A stretch of 27,753 bases of DNA, from positions 1 through 27,753 of IMG/VR virus record IMGVR_UViG_3300035670_008177, one strand, 5' to 3'. Shown piece after piece: positions 16,522-22,705 of the stretch. Made by a program: the position numbers and the translations under genes. The notes below the pieces were generated by a model. The model searched no databases. It saw nothing but the letters and a program-made list of their open reading frames with translations, and was not told the DNA's origin. Position 1 is the stretch's first letter, and the number at the start of each line of letters is the position of its first letter. The DNA comes from a virus.

Positions 16522-16545
16522 TTTCATAGAGATGTTGTATATTTG
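16514..16545 (+). promoter_or_regulatory. Putative host-type (Bacteroidetes) promoter
   Basis: ATTG at 16514-16517 and TATATTTG at 16538-16545 are separated by 20 nt. The Bacteroidetes primary sigma consensus is TTTG at -33 and TAnnTTTG at -7 with about 19-21 nt between; the -7 match is complete and the -33 match is 3 of 4. It lies in the 41-nt gap upstream of ATG 16563, and this gap has no TATTTAT octamer. This suggests transcription by the unmodified host polymerase, early in infection. Confidence 0.45.
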
Positions 16546-16562
16546 TATTCAAATATCAACCT

Positions 16563-16964
16563 ATGAATAAACCTTACCACTACCTACGTAGGTCCATCCA
16601 AAAGATGATGATCTACATTTACAGAACCGTACAGTCTGATTACGATAAATCAGTTTACGAACGAGATTGTACTTCAATTTGTAAGAAACTTATCAATCAG
16701 AAAGAAACTACATTACTCTTAACCCCCAAGACAGGTAAACGTTACATCAAAAGTGAAGACTCAAATGTGTTCATTATTTTGGATAGTCATAGAGTTAAGA
16801 TTATTAATCACGTTTACGCCTATGACGTTCATTTCACAGAAAAAAGCTGGAATCAACTGATTGACATTTTTGATACTGAAGTAGAGAAACGTAGAGAAGA
16901 GTTCGAAATTCAAATCACTTCAAACATCAAAAGTTCACTTAAAAAAATCCTTTCAGATATCTAA
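16563..16964 (+). CDS. Unknown protein (133 aa), probably helical/beta mixed
   Basis: I do not recognise this protein. It begins with a basic helix (RRSIQKMMIYIYRTV), has a central beta segment with TTLLLTPKTGKRYIK and NVFIILDSHRVKIINHVYAY, and ends in a long amphipathic helix around VEKRREEFEIQITSNIK. Proteins of this plan occur as hypothetical proteins in phages. No membrane segment or metal motif is evident. It follows a host-type promoter-like sequence and overlaps the next gene's start by one base (TAATG), so the two are probably co-expressed. Confidence 0.6.
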   Translation: MNKPYHYLRRSIQKMMIYIYRTVQSDYDKSVYERDCTSICKKLINQKETTLLLTPKTGKRYIKSEDSNVFIILDSHRVKIINHVYAYDVHFTEKSWNQLIDIFDTEVEKRREEFEIQITSNIKSSLKKILSDI

Positions 16965-17329
16965 TGAAAAATATATACGACAACCTTTTTTGGTCGGGAG
17001 TTATTTTACTCACATTCGTTTTAAGTTTTTTGGTTTTAATCGGGATAAATGTTTATCCCTACATTTCAAATAAATTGACTGATAAAACCGTGACTGTCAC
17101 ACAATCAGAAACTAAACATAGAGGTGAGAATACTCCCCTAACACCACCAACCCCAAAAGATGAACCTAAAGAAACTGTTATAGTAAAAGAGAATCCTAAA
17201 CCAATTCAACAGGTAACTAAATCAGTCACCGTACATGATACCGCTCATGATACCGCTCATGATACCGCTCATGATACCGTTAAAATAAAATCTGAAGAAA
17301 AAGATACTACTTCCTTAAAGATTCCTTAA
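16964..17329 (+). CDS. Single-pass membrane protein with HDTA tandem repeat
   Basis: A 121-aa protein with one hydrophobic membrane segment (WSGVILLTFVLSFLVLIGI, residues about 10-28). A polar Pro/Lys/Glu-rich stretch follows, and then HDTAHDTAHDTAHDTV (residues about 91-106) encoded by four 12-bp units. With the short N-terminus inside, the C-terminal part would lie in the periplasm. It could be a lysis-associated or superinfection-related envelope protein; no lipobox or holin signature is seen, so this is only a guess. Its 3' end overlaps the opposite-strand DUF5872-like gene by 23 nt. Confidence 0.6.
   Translation: MKNIYDNLFWSGVILLTFVLSFLVLIGINVYPYISNKLTDKTVTVTQSETKHRGENTPLTPPTPKDEPKETVIVKENPKPIQQVTKSVTVHDTAHDTAHDTAHDTVKIKSEEKDTTSLKIP
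17042..17059. repeat. 18-bp interrupted palindrome inside the membrane-protein gene
   Basis: GGGATAAA, TG, TTTATCCC: 8-bp perfect arms with a 2-nt centre. It lies just downstream of the codons for the membrane segment. It could be a binding site or coincidence within the codons for GINVYP. Confidence 0.5.
17234..17281 (+). repeat. Four tandem 12-bp units encoding HDTA
   Basis: The unit CATGATACCGCT occurs at 17234, 17246, 17258 and (with CGTT end) 17270. Each unit is in frame and encodes His-Asp-Thr-Ala; the last ends in Val. Near-identity at DNA level suggests recent slippage expansion. Confidence 0.95.
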
Positions 17330-17702
17330 GAACTTTGTGGATTAAATTTCTTAATCCTTCATTTTTTTTCTTTTTAGGTTTGTAAGACGTCATAGTTGGT
17401 TTATTTCCTTTACCAACTTTGGGGTCTTTTTTTTCGGCTTTTCTCTTTTGAGCACAAGCGGCTTTCTTCTGAGCATCTGTCATTTTTGACGCCACTCCCG
17501 CCGCTCTACATTTTGGATAACCTTTTGAATCGGCTTCAGGTCTTCCACATGGTGGATGTCCTCCACCTTCTTTTTTTCTACAGATATTTACCCAAGGTCC
17601 CTTAGGTTGTTTAGACCCTTTAGGTTTTTTTTTAGTTCCAAACCAAACTGCTAAATCCTCTTTGAGTAATTCTTTGGCAAAATCATCAGGTATATTTGAC
17701 AT
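17307..17702 (-). CDS. Basic Cys-containing protein, DUF5872-like
   Basis: A 131-aa basic protein starting MSNIPDDFAKELLKEDLAVW. The start at 17702 is chosen over in-frame codons further upstream, which would run through the promoter-like region. The middle reads PWVNICRKKEGGGHPPCGR, then YPKCRAAGVASKMTDAQKKA and a fourth cysteine, a pattern I associate with DUF5872, found in phages, bacteria and large viruses without a known function. The four Cys may bind zinc. The C-terminus is very Lys-rich and ends GLRNLIHKVLKESLRK, similar to the N-terminal tag of the 16036 protein. The high charge suggests nucleic-acid binding or packaging inside the head; this is inferred. Confidence 0.6.
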   Translation of the reverse strand: MSNIPDDFAKELLKEDLAVWFGTKKKPKGSKQPKGPWVNICRKKEGGGHPPCGRPEADSKGYPKCRAAGVASKMTDAQKKAACAQKRKAEKKDPKVGKGNKPTMTSYKPKKKKNEGLRNLIHKVLKESLRK

Positions 17703-17721
17703 ATTTTTGGTTTTTCTTATA

Positions 17722-17729
17722 TATAAATA
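17722..17729 (-). promoter_or_regulatory. Putative late promoter TATTTATA for the DUF5872-like gene
   Basis: On the - strand GTATTTATATATAAG ends 19 nt before ATG 17702. The same bases read TATATAAATA on the + strand, 2 nt before ATG 17732, too close for an ordinary leader. The - strand reading fits the spacing of the other sites better. Confidence 0.5.
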
Positions 17730-17731
17730 CA

Positions 17732-17959
17732 ATGGACACATCATTTTTACTTTTCGATAGAATACAAATTAGAGAGGATATTCATTTTGAAACATTTATT
17801 AATGATCTAAATGAAGAACAATCACTTTATATTATCAGATTGGCATTAGACTCTGCACAGAGTAAAGGACTATTTTCTTTGGAGGAATCTGAAATAGTTT
17901 CAAAATCAATCCGAATACTAAATCGGTTAGATTCAAATAACAATAATCAAGGGTCTTAG
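17732..17959 (+). CDS. Small acidic protein (75 aa), unknown
   Basis: A 75-aa protein starting MDTSFLLFDRIQIREDIHF. It is acidic and helical, with a segment DLNEEQSLYIIRLALDSAQ and an Asn-rich tail. I do not recognise it. ATG 17732 is preferred over an upstream TTG at 17696. Its TAG stop lies in the loop of the intrinsic terminator that ends this transcript, so termination and end of translation are packed together. It is divergent from the DUF5872-like gene. Confidence 0.6.
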   Translation: MDTSFLLFDRIQIREDIHFETFINDLNEEQSLYIIRLALDSAQSKGLFSLEESEIVSKSIRILNRLDSNNNNQGS

Positions 17960-17973
17960 GACCCCTTTTTTTT
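17951..17973 (+). terminator. Intrinsic terminator after the 17732 gene
   Basis: GGGTC (17951-17955) pairs with GACCC (17960-17964) around a TTAG loop that contains the stop codon. The stem is followed by C and eight T residues. Confidence 0.8.
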
Positions 17974-17984
17974 GCATTAGAGAG

Positions 17985-18170
17985 ATGAATAAGAACGAGA
18001 TAATGAAACGTATAGTTAACGGGGAGTTACTACTTACAAATGTAGTAAGAGAAGGTCACAGACCATTTTATGGTGATCAATATGAAAGTGTTCGCACCGA
18101 GGTAGGTATACTCAGATGTTTATACTATGGAAATGATTCGCCCTTTTGTTCTCAAAGGTATAGAAAATAA
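17985..18170 (+). CDS. Small protein (61 aa), unknown
   Basis: A 61-aa basic protein, MNKNEIMKRIVNGELLLTN onward, with REGHRPFYGDQYESVRTEVG in the middle and two Cys near the C-terminus (ILRCLYYG and PFCSQRYRK). It has an AGAGAG sequence one base before the ATG, unusually close for a ribosome site. It sits between a + strand terminator and the capsid-gene terminator, so it must have its own promoter; none is clear in the 25-nt gap. It is the last + strand gene before the convergent head module. Its function is unknown. Confidence 0.5.
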   Translation: MNKNEIMKRIVNGELLLTNVVREGHRPFYGDQYESVRTEVGILRCLYYGNDSPFCSQRYRK

Positions 18171-18190
18171 AAAAGGGGACCGAAGTCCCC
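18165..18190 (-). terminator. Intrinsic terminator of the capsid gene transcript
   Basis: On the - strand GGGGAC-TTCG-GTCCCC forms a 6-bp stem with a UUCG tetraloop (18190-18175) followed by six T residues. It lies 23 nt past the capsid gene stop. On the + strand the hairpin lacks a U tract. Confidence 0.9.
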
Positions 18191-18212
18191 TCTGATAAAG
18201 TATTTTGAGATA

Positions 18213-20018
18213 TTATCTCAATTCTCTCAAGTCGAATGTTCTAACACCATCAACTGTGATTCTACCGTAGAATCTGTTGTTCACCATCTTCTTAGCGTAT
18301 CTAGTCATGATACCCTTGATTGGGGTGAAGTTGAATGGGTTGTACATCGTTGGAGTTAACTGAAGAGGTACATACGGAGCGTAAATGTAACCTGTATCAA
18401 GTAACGAAGTACCTTTGTGTCCTAACAACACCTGGTTTGCAGGGAAGTAAGGGTCACGGTAAACTTGATATCTACCAGCAAGTGTACCTACTCTTTCGAT
18501 ACCCATGTTGTATTGGTCTTGCTCAGGAGCTGCGTTTGAAACGTGGAAGTACTCCAAGTCATCAAAGATTGCAGAAACCTCAGAAGAAACAACGATCCAG
18601 TTAGCACCACCTCTTAAGGTTGACTTGTGGATTTGAGCCGAGATTTGGTTGATTGCTGTGATAAGAGTTTGGTTCCAGTCCTTCTGAGTGTAAGGTACTG
18701 CGTTTGATCCAAGTCTCTTCCATCCGTTGTAGTCCCAACGAAGATCCCAAGCAGCACCTTTTCTAAGGTCTCTAAGGATTTCACGGTCGATTTCAGCCGC
18801 AACTTGCTCAGACAATAAAGCTGTTAATTCAGCTTCAGCGTCGATGTTGTGGAATGCAGCAACGTCCTGAGCCATTTCAGGTGACCATTGAGCTCTAAGT
18901 TTTCTTTCAGTAACCGAAACAGTCACAGACTGAAGGTCGAAAGAAACTTCACCGATCTTATCTTCAAACTCAAGATTCTTGTACAATCTGTAAGTTGCAA
19001 CAAATGCGTTGTTAGCAGCTGTAGATGAAGAGAATGGAGTACCAATGTATCCGTCGATTGAGTTAGCACCAACAGTTGCAGGTGTAGTTAAATCAACCTC
19101 AAGGTAGATCTGTCCAGCCGCGTTACAAACGTCGTCATACTTACCACCATCAGTTAAACTGTTAGGGTAAACTGCAGTTGCCTGTGAACCGTATTGAACA
19201 ATACCTTTACCGTATCTTTGAGTAACTACTCTGAAGAGGTAGTTGTTTGAAGTGTTTGCAGATGTGTAAACGTTACCTGCAGCGCCTCTGATTGTTAAAC
19301 CAGCCAAGAAAGTTTCGGTATCCATTGGGTTACCATCAGGACCGATAAGTTTACCAGCTCCGTCAGAAGCGAAACCTGACATGATCAACAATACTTTAGT
19401 TGTTGCTGAGTTGTAACCGTAAGCCGCTGCTCCTAAGTTAGTACCATTCCAAGTTGCAGTAACTACTGAAGTTGTAGGTGCAGTGATTGCACTCCACTCA
19501 CCTCTTGAGTAGTCGAAAAGACCTGGAGGATCCAAAGCAGCTTCGTTACCTTCGTAGAATCTATCGTAAAGGTCTTTCTGAGTGTTTACGTCGTAACCAC
19601 TATCAGGAGTTTGACCCGCAGCTGCGTTAGGTGAACCGTAAGGTGCGTAGTGTTGTTTATTAGTTGCTGTATCAACTCTGTAGTCCTGAATCAAAGGGAC
19701 AAAGTAAAACAACTTACCGATTGGAAGGTTCATCGCTTGAACAGAAACGATGTCGTTAGCCAAAAGCTTAGAGAATACTCTTCTTACGATTGGGAAAACA
19801 ACAGTTTCGAATGAACCTGAGTCAGCTGTAGTTGAAGCTTCGTTTATCAAATATGAAGCTTGGTTTTCGTACAACTGAGCTACGTTTTCTTTAAGGTGAC
19901 CATTAAGACCCTCGAGGAATCCTAATTTGTCCCATTTGTTGATTGTATCTTCCTTGATAACTTTAAGGTGCTTAAGACCGATGTTACCAACAAGACCACT
20001 TTCTAATAATGCTCCCAT
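18213..20018 (-). CDS. Major capsid protein, T4 gp23-like
   Basis: A 601-aa protein of the gp23 family, which forms the hexamers of the head with an HK97 fold. The first 60 residues (MGALLESGLVGNIGLKHLKV onward) form the scaffold-binding propeptide, and YLINE|AST at residues 56-63 is the expected prohead protease site, cleaving after Glu60. The conserved block FPIVRRVFSKLLANDIVSVQ, then AMNLPIGKLFYF, matches gp23. Conserved C-terminal parts include SPEMAQDVAAFHNIDAEAEL and the closing NPFNFTPIKGIMTRYAKKM. The leader is AAACTAAATTTAAAA, A-rich with no Shine-Dalgarno. It follows the scaffold gene with a 29-nt gap that lacks the TATTTAT octamer and ends at a strong terminator. Confidence 0.95.
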   Translation of the reverse strand: MGALLESGLVGNIGLKHLKVIKEDTINKWDKLGFLEGLNGHLKENVAQLYENQASYLINEASTTADSGSFETVVFPIVRRVFSKLLANDIVSVQAMNLPIGKLFYFVPLIQDYRVDTATNKQHYAPYGSPNAAAGQTPDSGYDVNTQKDLYDRFYEGNEAALDPPGLFDYSRGEWSAITAPTTSVVTATWNGTNLGAAAYGYNSATTKVLLIMSGFASDGAGKLIGPDGNPMDTETFLAGLTIRGAAGNVYTSANTSNNYLFRVVTQRYGKGIVQYGSQATAVYPNSLTDGGKYDDVCNAAGQIYLEVDLTTPATVGANSIDGYIGTPFSSSTAANNAFVATYRLYKNLEFEDKIGEVSFDLQSVTVSVTERKLRAQWSPEMAQDVAAFHNIDAEAELTALLSEQVAAEIDREILRDLRKGAAWDLRWDYNGWKRLGSNAVPYTQKDWNQTLITAINQISAQIHKSTLRGGANWIVVSSEVSAIFDDLEYFHVSNAAPEQDQYNMGIERVGTLAGRYQVYRDPYFPANQVLLGHKGTSLLDTGYIYAPYVPLQLTPTMYNPFNFTPIKGIMTRYAKKMVNNRFYGRITVDGVRTFDLRELR

Positions 20019-20047
20019 TTTTAAATTTAGTTTTAGAGATTTTTATT

Positions 20048-21613
20048 TTAAATTTTTGACATTAGATCCTTAATTCTTAAGAACTGAGGATTTTCGTATG
20101 TCTTAGACTCAATGAGGTTTTGTGATGATCCTGATGAAACTGAATTATTAACAGTTCTTTGAACACTTTCATTAATGCTCTTAGTATCAACAGTATCCAA
20201 TTCCTCTTTGATTGTCTTATAGAGATTCTTTGACTCTTTCATACTTTCTACAGAATCAAATCTTCTCAAGATATTTATTTTTTCTTTTTTGGTAGTGGAG
20301 TGTTCAGTGAACAATCTTGTTGCATATGCGAGATTAGAGTTGAATACCGCAACTTCGTTAAGTTTTTCTCTGAAAACGTTTAACGCTTTTCTGTATTCTT
20401 CATTTTTCTCTCTCAACATTTTGAGTTCTGCATCTACAGATTCTACTTTAACACCATTATCACTGTAAACATAATTTCTATTGTTAGTGATACCTTTTCT
20501 TAAACCTCTACCTTCTTTTGATCCTGAACCGTAAGTACGTGCAGCTTCTTTAGTTTCAGTTTTTTCGTAATCTTTTTTACCAGGATGGGTCTTAGACTTA
20601 TCACCTTTATTTCCTCCGAACTTTCCTTCGTAGTCTTTATAGTGTCCATCTTTTCCTTCACCAGCCTTCTTTTCAACTCCGTCTACTTTCTTACGTCTGT
20701 ATTCGTCCTTGTTAGAACCCCAGTCTTTTTCACCTTCCTTAAACTCAAACTTAGCTTTACCTGTACCCATAGTTTTGGGACCCTCTTTCTTGTGGTCATC
20801 GAATCCTTGTTTTGGTAAAGTTTTACCGTACTTAAACTTAGGACTACCCATGCCAACGCCTTTAGGTTTTACAGTCATTTTAGCTTCAGATAGATCATAG
20901 TCTTCGGTGTTCATTTCGTCTTCTTCCATCATGTCGTCTTCCTCCATCATGTCATCTTCCTCCATCATATCACCTTCTTCCATGTCATCTTCTTCCGACA
21001 TTTCGATTTCATAAACAACATCGTCACCCTCTTCCATTTCGTCCATCTCTTCAGAGTAATCTCCTTCAAGATTTAACGAAGCTAGAACAGCGTCAAGGTC
21101 AGCGTCTTCGTCTTCCATTTGCATGTCGTCCATTTCTTGCTCACCCATCTCCATTTCAATATCATCTTGTTCGCCTTCGTTCATTTTTACAATGTACTCG
21201 ACGTCTTCATCACTATCAGTAATGTGAACATTATCACCATCCTTTTGAACAATGATACCATCCTCTTCACCCATAGCTTTGAATATTTTCAAGATATCCT
21301 CATCAGATGCGTTTGTTAAATCGACAGTTTCTTCCTCGTCGTCAAATTCCATGTCCATATCCATGTCCATTTCCATGTCGTCGTCAGAAACTTCATCGTT
21401 ATCAACTTCCATATCGATGTCACCCATCTCCATATCAGTATCCATTTCAATCTCTTCATCGTCAGCTTGCTCACTGAGAGATTCTTTTACTAATTGACTG
21501 ATTTCTTCCTTCATAGTAGAAGCAAGTATTCCTTTTGCGTTTTCGGCAATAACTTCTTCAACATTTTTCATTTGAATAAGTGCCTCTTCAACTAAATTCT
21601 TAGTTTCTTGCAT
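20048..21613 (-). CDS. Prohead core/scaffold protein, gp22 position, with hyperacidic repeats
   Basis: A 521-aa protein, about twice T4 gp22 (269 aa). Residues 1-50 are helical (LVEEALIQMKNVEEVIAEN). Residues about 50-250 are extremely rich in Asp, Glu and Met, including MEMDMDMDMEF and a three-fold EEDDMM repeat. Residues about 250-375 change to a Lys/Gly-rich, probably disordered stretch (KFKYGKTLPKQGFDDHKKEG). The C-terminal 140 residues are a coiled coil with LKMLREKNEEYRKALNVFRE and VFNSNLAYATRLFTEH, the segment typical of phage core scaffold proteins. Position between protease and capsid genes, the acidic nature and the helical C-terminus support scaffold. It is expected to be degraded by the gp21-like protease during maturation. 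Confidence 0.8.
   Translation of the reverse strand: MQETKNLVEEALIQMKNVEEVIAENAKGILASTMKEEISQLVKESLSEQADDEEIEMDTDMEMGDIDMEVDNDEVSDDDMEMDMDMDMEFDDEEETVDLTNASDEDILKIFKAMGEEDGIIVQKDGDNVHITDSDEDVEYIVKMNEGEQDDIEMEMGEQEMDDMQMEDEDADLDAVLASLNLEGDYSEEMDEMEEGDDVVYEIEMSEEDDMEEGDMMEEDDMMEEDDMMEEDEMNTEDYDLSEAKMTVKPKGVGMGSPKFKYGKTLPKQGFDDHKKEGPKTMGTGKAKFEFKEGEKDWGSNKDEYRRKKVDGVEKKAGEGKDGHYKDYEGKFGGNKGDKSKTHPGKKDYEKTETKEAARTYGSGSKEGRGLRKGITNNRNYVYSDNGVKVESVDAELKMLREKNEEYRKALNVFREKLNEVAVFNSNLAYATRLFTEHSTTKKEKINILRRFDSVESMKESKNLYKTIKEELDTVDTKSINESVQRTVNNSVSSGSSQNLIESKTYENPQFLRIKDLMSKI
20921..20997 (-). repeat. 18-bp tandem repeat encoding EEDDMM
   Basis: On the + strand the unit CATCATGTCRTCTTCCTC starts at 20927, 20945 and, with changes, 20963; a shortened fourth copy starts at 20981. 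It encodes the acidic Met-containing repeat of the scaffold protein. Confidence 0.9.
21349..21379 (-). repeat. 6-bp repeat encoding Met-Asp/Glu dipeptides
   Basis: CCATGT/CCATAT/CCATTT hexamers repeat five times on the + strand and encode alternating Met and acidic residues (MEMDMDMDMEF) in the scaffold protein. Confidence 0.85.
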
Positions 21614-21634
21614 AAATTGTTATTTATTTTACCT

Positions 21635-21642
21635 AATAAATA
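21635..21642 (-). promoter_or_regulatory. Putative late promoter TATTTATT for the scaffold-capsid transcript
   Basis: On the - strand CACTATTTATTAGG ends 21 nt before ATG 21613 and begins just after a tandem terminator. This is what is expected for the start of a separate scaffold-capsid transcript. Confidence 0.6.
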
Positions 21643-21653
21643 GTGCAAGAAAT

Positions 21654-21704
21654 AAAAAAAGTTCATTCCCGATGTTCTAATAATAAAAAACACCGAAAAT
21701 GAAC
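21654..21704 (-). terminator. Intrinsic terminator, 16-bp stem
   Basis: As - strand RNA, bases 21704-21689 pair with 21676-21661 along all 16 positions, with three G-U pairs and a 12-nt loop. A run of seven U residues follows (21660-21654). On the + strand the three wobble positions become A-C mismatches, so the structure is made for the - strand transcript. Confidence 0.88.
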
Positions 21705-21705
21705 C

Positions 21706-21732
21706 AAAAAAAAAGTGGTCAAATTTGACCAC
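21706..21732 (-). terminator. Intrinsic terminator with perfect 18-bp palindrome
   Basis: GTGGTCAAATTTGACCAC (21715-21732) is a perfect palindrome, followed on the - strand by nine T residues (21714-21706). It lies 7 nt past the DUF4494-like gene stop and is the first of two tandem terminators. Confidence 0.88.
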
Positions 21733-21739
21733 CTTAAAG

Positions 21740-21949
21740 TTATTCGATTACCTCATCGATTTTACTTTCACCAACAGAGAAGATTCTCCAATCGTGTTGA
21801 AACCCTTGGTACTTCTCAGTTACCTTTGCTTCCACATCTGTCACAGAATAACCCTTGACGAGTTTCTCCTCTCGGATTTTTTTTAATCTACCCGAATTTT
21901 CATCAGGAAGTTCATAAACAACTTTAGCTACAAAATATTTCTCATCCAT
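21740..21949 (-). CDS. Small DUF4494-like protein
   Basis: A 69-aa protein, MDEKYFVAKVVYELPDENSG onward, with LKKIREEKLVKGYSVTDVEA and a closing beta/helix WRIFSVGESKIDEVIE. The order of features (a Lys-containing first strand, an EE-x-LV-x-x-x-S-x-T-x-x-EA segment, then a final strand) resembles DUF4494, a small family I associate with Bacteroidetes and their phages; its function is not known. The gene starts 11 nt after the protease stop and is followed by two tandem terminators, so it ends the protease transcript. T4 has no gene at this place. Confidence 0.6.
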   Translation of the reverse strand: MDEKYFVAKVVYELPDENSGRLKKIREEKLVKGYSVTDVEAKVTEKYQGFQHDWRIFSVGESKIDEVIE

Positions 21950-21960
21950 GTTTTTAAGAT

Positions 21961-22677
21961 TTAACGTTTTAAATAATCGGTTAATTTTTTCATTAAATCA
22001 ACTGACTTACCCATTCCTGAGTCAGAAATTTTTTGTTTATTTTCTTCTTCCAAGTTTTCTTCGTACTTAGCCCTATCTTCAGGTTGTCCAAATAGATATG
22101 CACCAGGTGTTGATGGTGAAGATACCAAATCAAAACAAATCAACTCAAAGTCATCTTGTACTTCATTTTGTTCCCCAACTTTCTTTAATGAACCAACACC
22201 TCTTGAAGATACCCCCATGGTAACTCCTTGTCTCATTAAGTTAGCTGCAATATCTCCTTTAGTGGATACTATACCTCTTTCGTGAAAACCTGGTGAAGTT
22301 AAAAGTTTTAACTTACCCATCAAAATATGACCATCCCACCAAATGTCAGTTATTATATGGGAAACTCGGTCTAAGTCGATCAATGATGATTCTGGATGAT
22401 TCAACTCAGATGTTGACAAACCCTTTTTGATCATCGTTTTATATTTGTCCGCTTCTCTTTTTAAAATCCTTTCAGGATACACACGACCATTTCTATTTGG
22501 AACCCCATACTTTTGTAGAACGGCATAAAATTCAAATGGATTTCTATAATCTACTTCTTTTTGTTCTTTTAGAACATCGAGATTTAATGGGTCCTGTGGA
22601 GATACAAATCCCGCATCCATTTCAATTAATATTCCTTTACCTGTCTGACCGGCACCCAAAATACTATAATCTTTCAT
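21961..22677 (-). CDS. Prohead maturation protease, T4 gp21-like
   Basis: A 238-aa serine protease of the T4 gp21 family that cuts scaffold, capsid and internal proteins after (L/I)xE during head maturation. The conserved VPNRNGRVYPERILKREADK region opens the domain. SELNHPESSLIDLDRVSHII carries the catalytic His, and TMGVSSRGVGSL carries the catalytic Ser, as in herpes- and T4-type prohead proteases. It has an acidic Lys-rich tail likely removed by self-cleavage. The gene lies between an unknown gene and a DUF4494-like gene; its start is preceded by AAAAGG and a TATTTATC octamer. Confidence 0.92.
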   Translation of the reverse strand: MKDYSILGAGQTGKGILIEMDAGFVSPQDPLNLDVLKEQKEVDYRNPFEFYAVLQKYGVPNRNGRVYPERILKREADKYKTMIKKGLSTSELNHPESSLIDLDRVSHIITDIWWDGHILMGKLKLLTSPGFHERGIVSTKGDIAANLMRQGVTMGVSSRGVGSLKKVGEQNEVQDDFELICFDLVSSPSTPGAYLFGQPEDRAKYEENLEEENKQKISDSGMGKSVDLMKKLTDYLKR

Positions 22678-22692
22678 ATATACCTTTTAAAA

Positions 22693-22700
22693 GATAAATA
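22693..22700 (-). promoter_or_regulatory. Putative late promoter TATTTATC for the protease gene
   Basis: On the - strand AATATTTATCTTTT ends 15 nt before ATG 22677 in a 28-nt gap. The last base deviates from the TATTTATT form. Confidence 0.5.
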
Positions 22701-22705
22701 TTATG

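Noticed and set aside
16964-17329. Holin or spanin call for the membrane protein
   Set aside because: There is one membrane segment but no lipobox, no partner gene and no lysozyme gene nearby; the evidence is insufficient.
17396-17605. Open frame opposite the DUF5872-like gene
   Set aside because: The - strand protein has a recognisable Cys pattern and a promoter; the + strand frame is its hydrophobic antisense shadow.
18175-18190. Hairpin as terminator of the 17985 gene on the + strand
   Set aside because: No T tract follows on the + strand, while six T residues follow on the - strand, so it belongs to the capsid transcript. Some + strand effect cannot be excluded.
20927-20997. Direct repeats resembling a CRISPR array
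   Set aside because: The units are contiguous 18-bp coding repeats for acidic residues, with no spacers and no cas genes nearby.
21119-21497. Open frames on the + strand opposite the acidic scaffold region
   Set aside because: They are Ser/Ile/Met-rich antisense shadows of Asp/Glu/Met repeats, without ribosome sites or plausible protein character.
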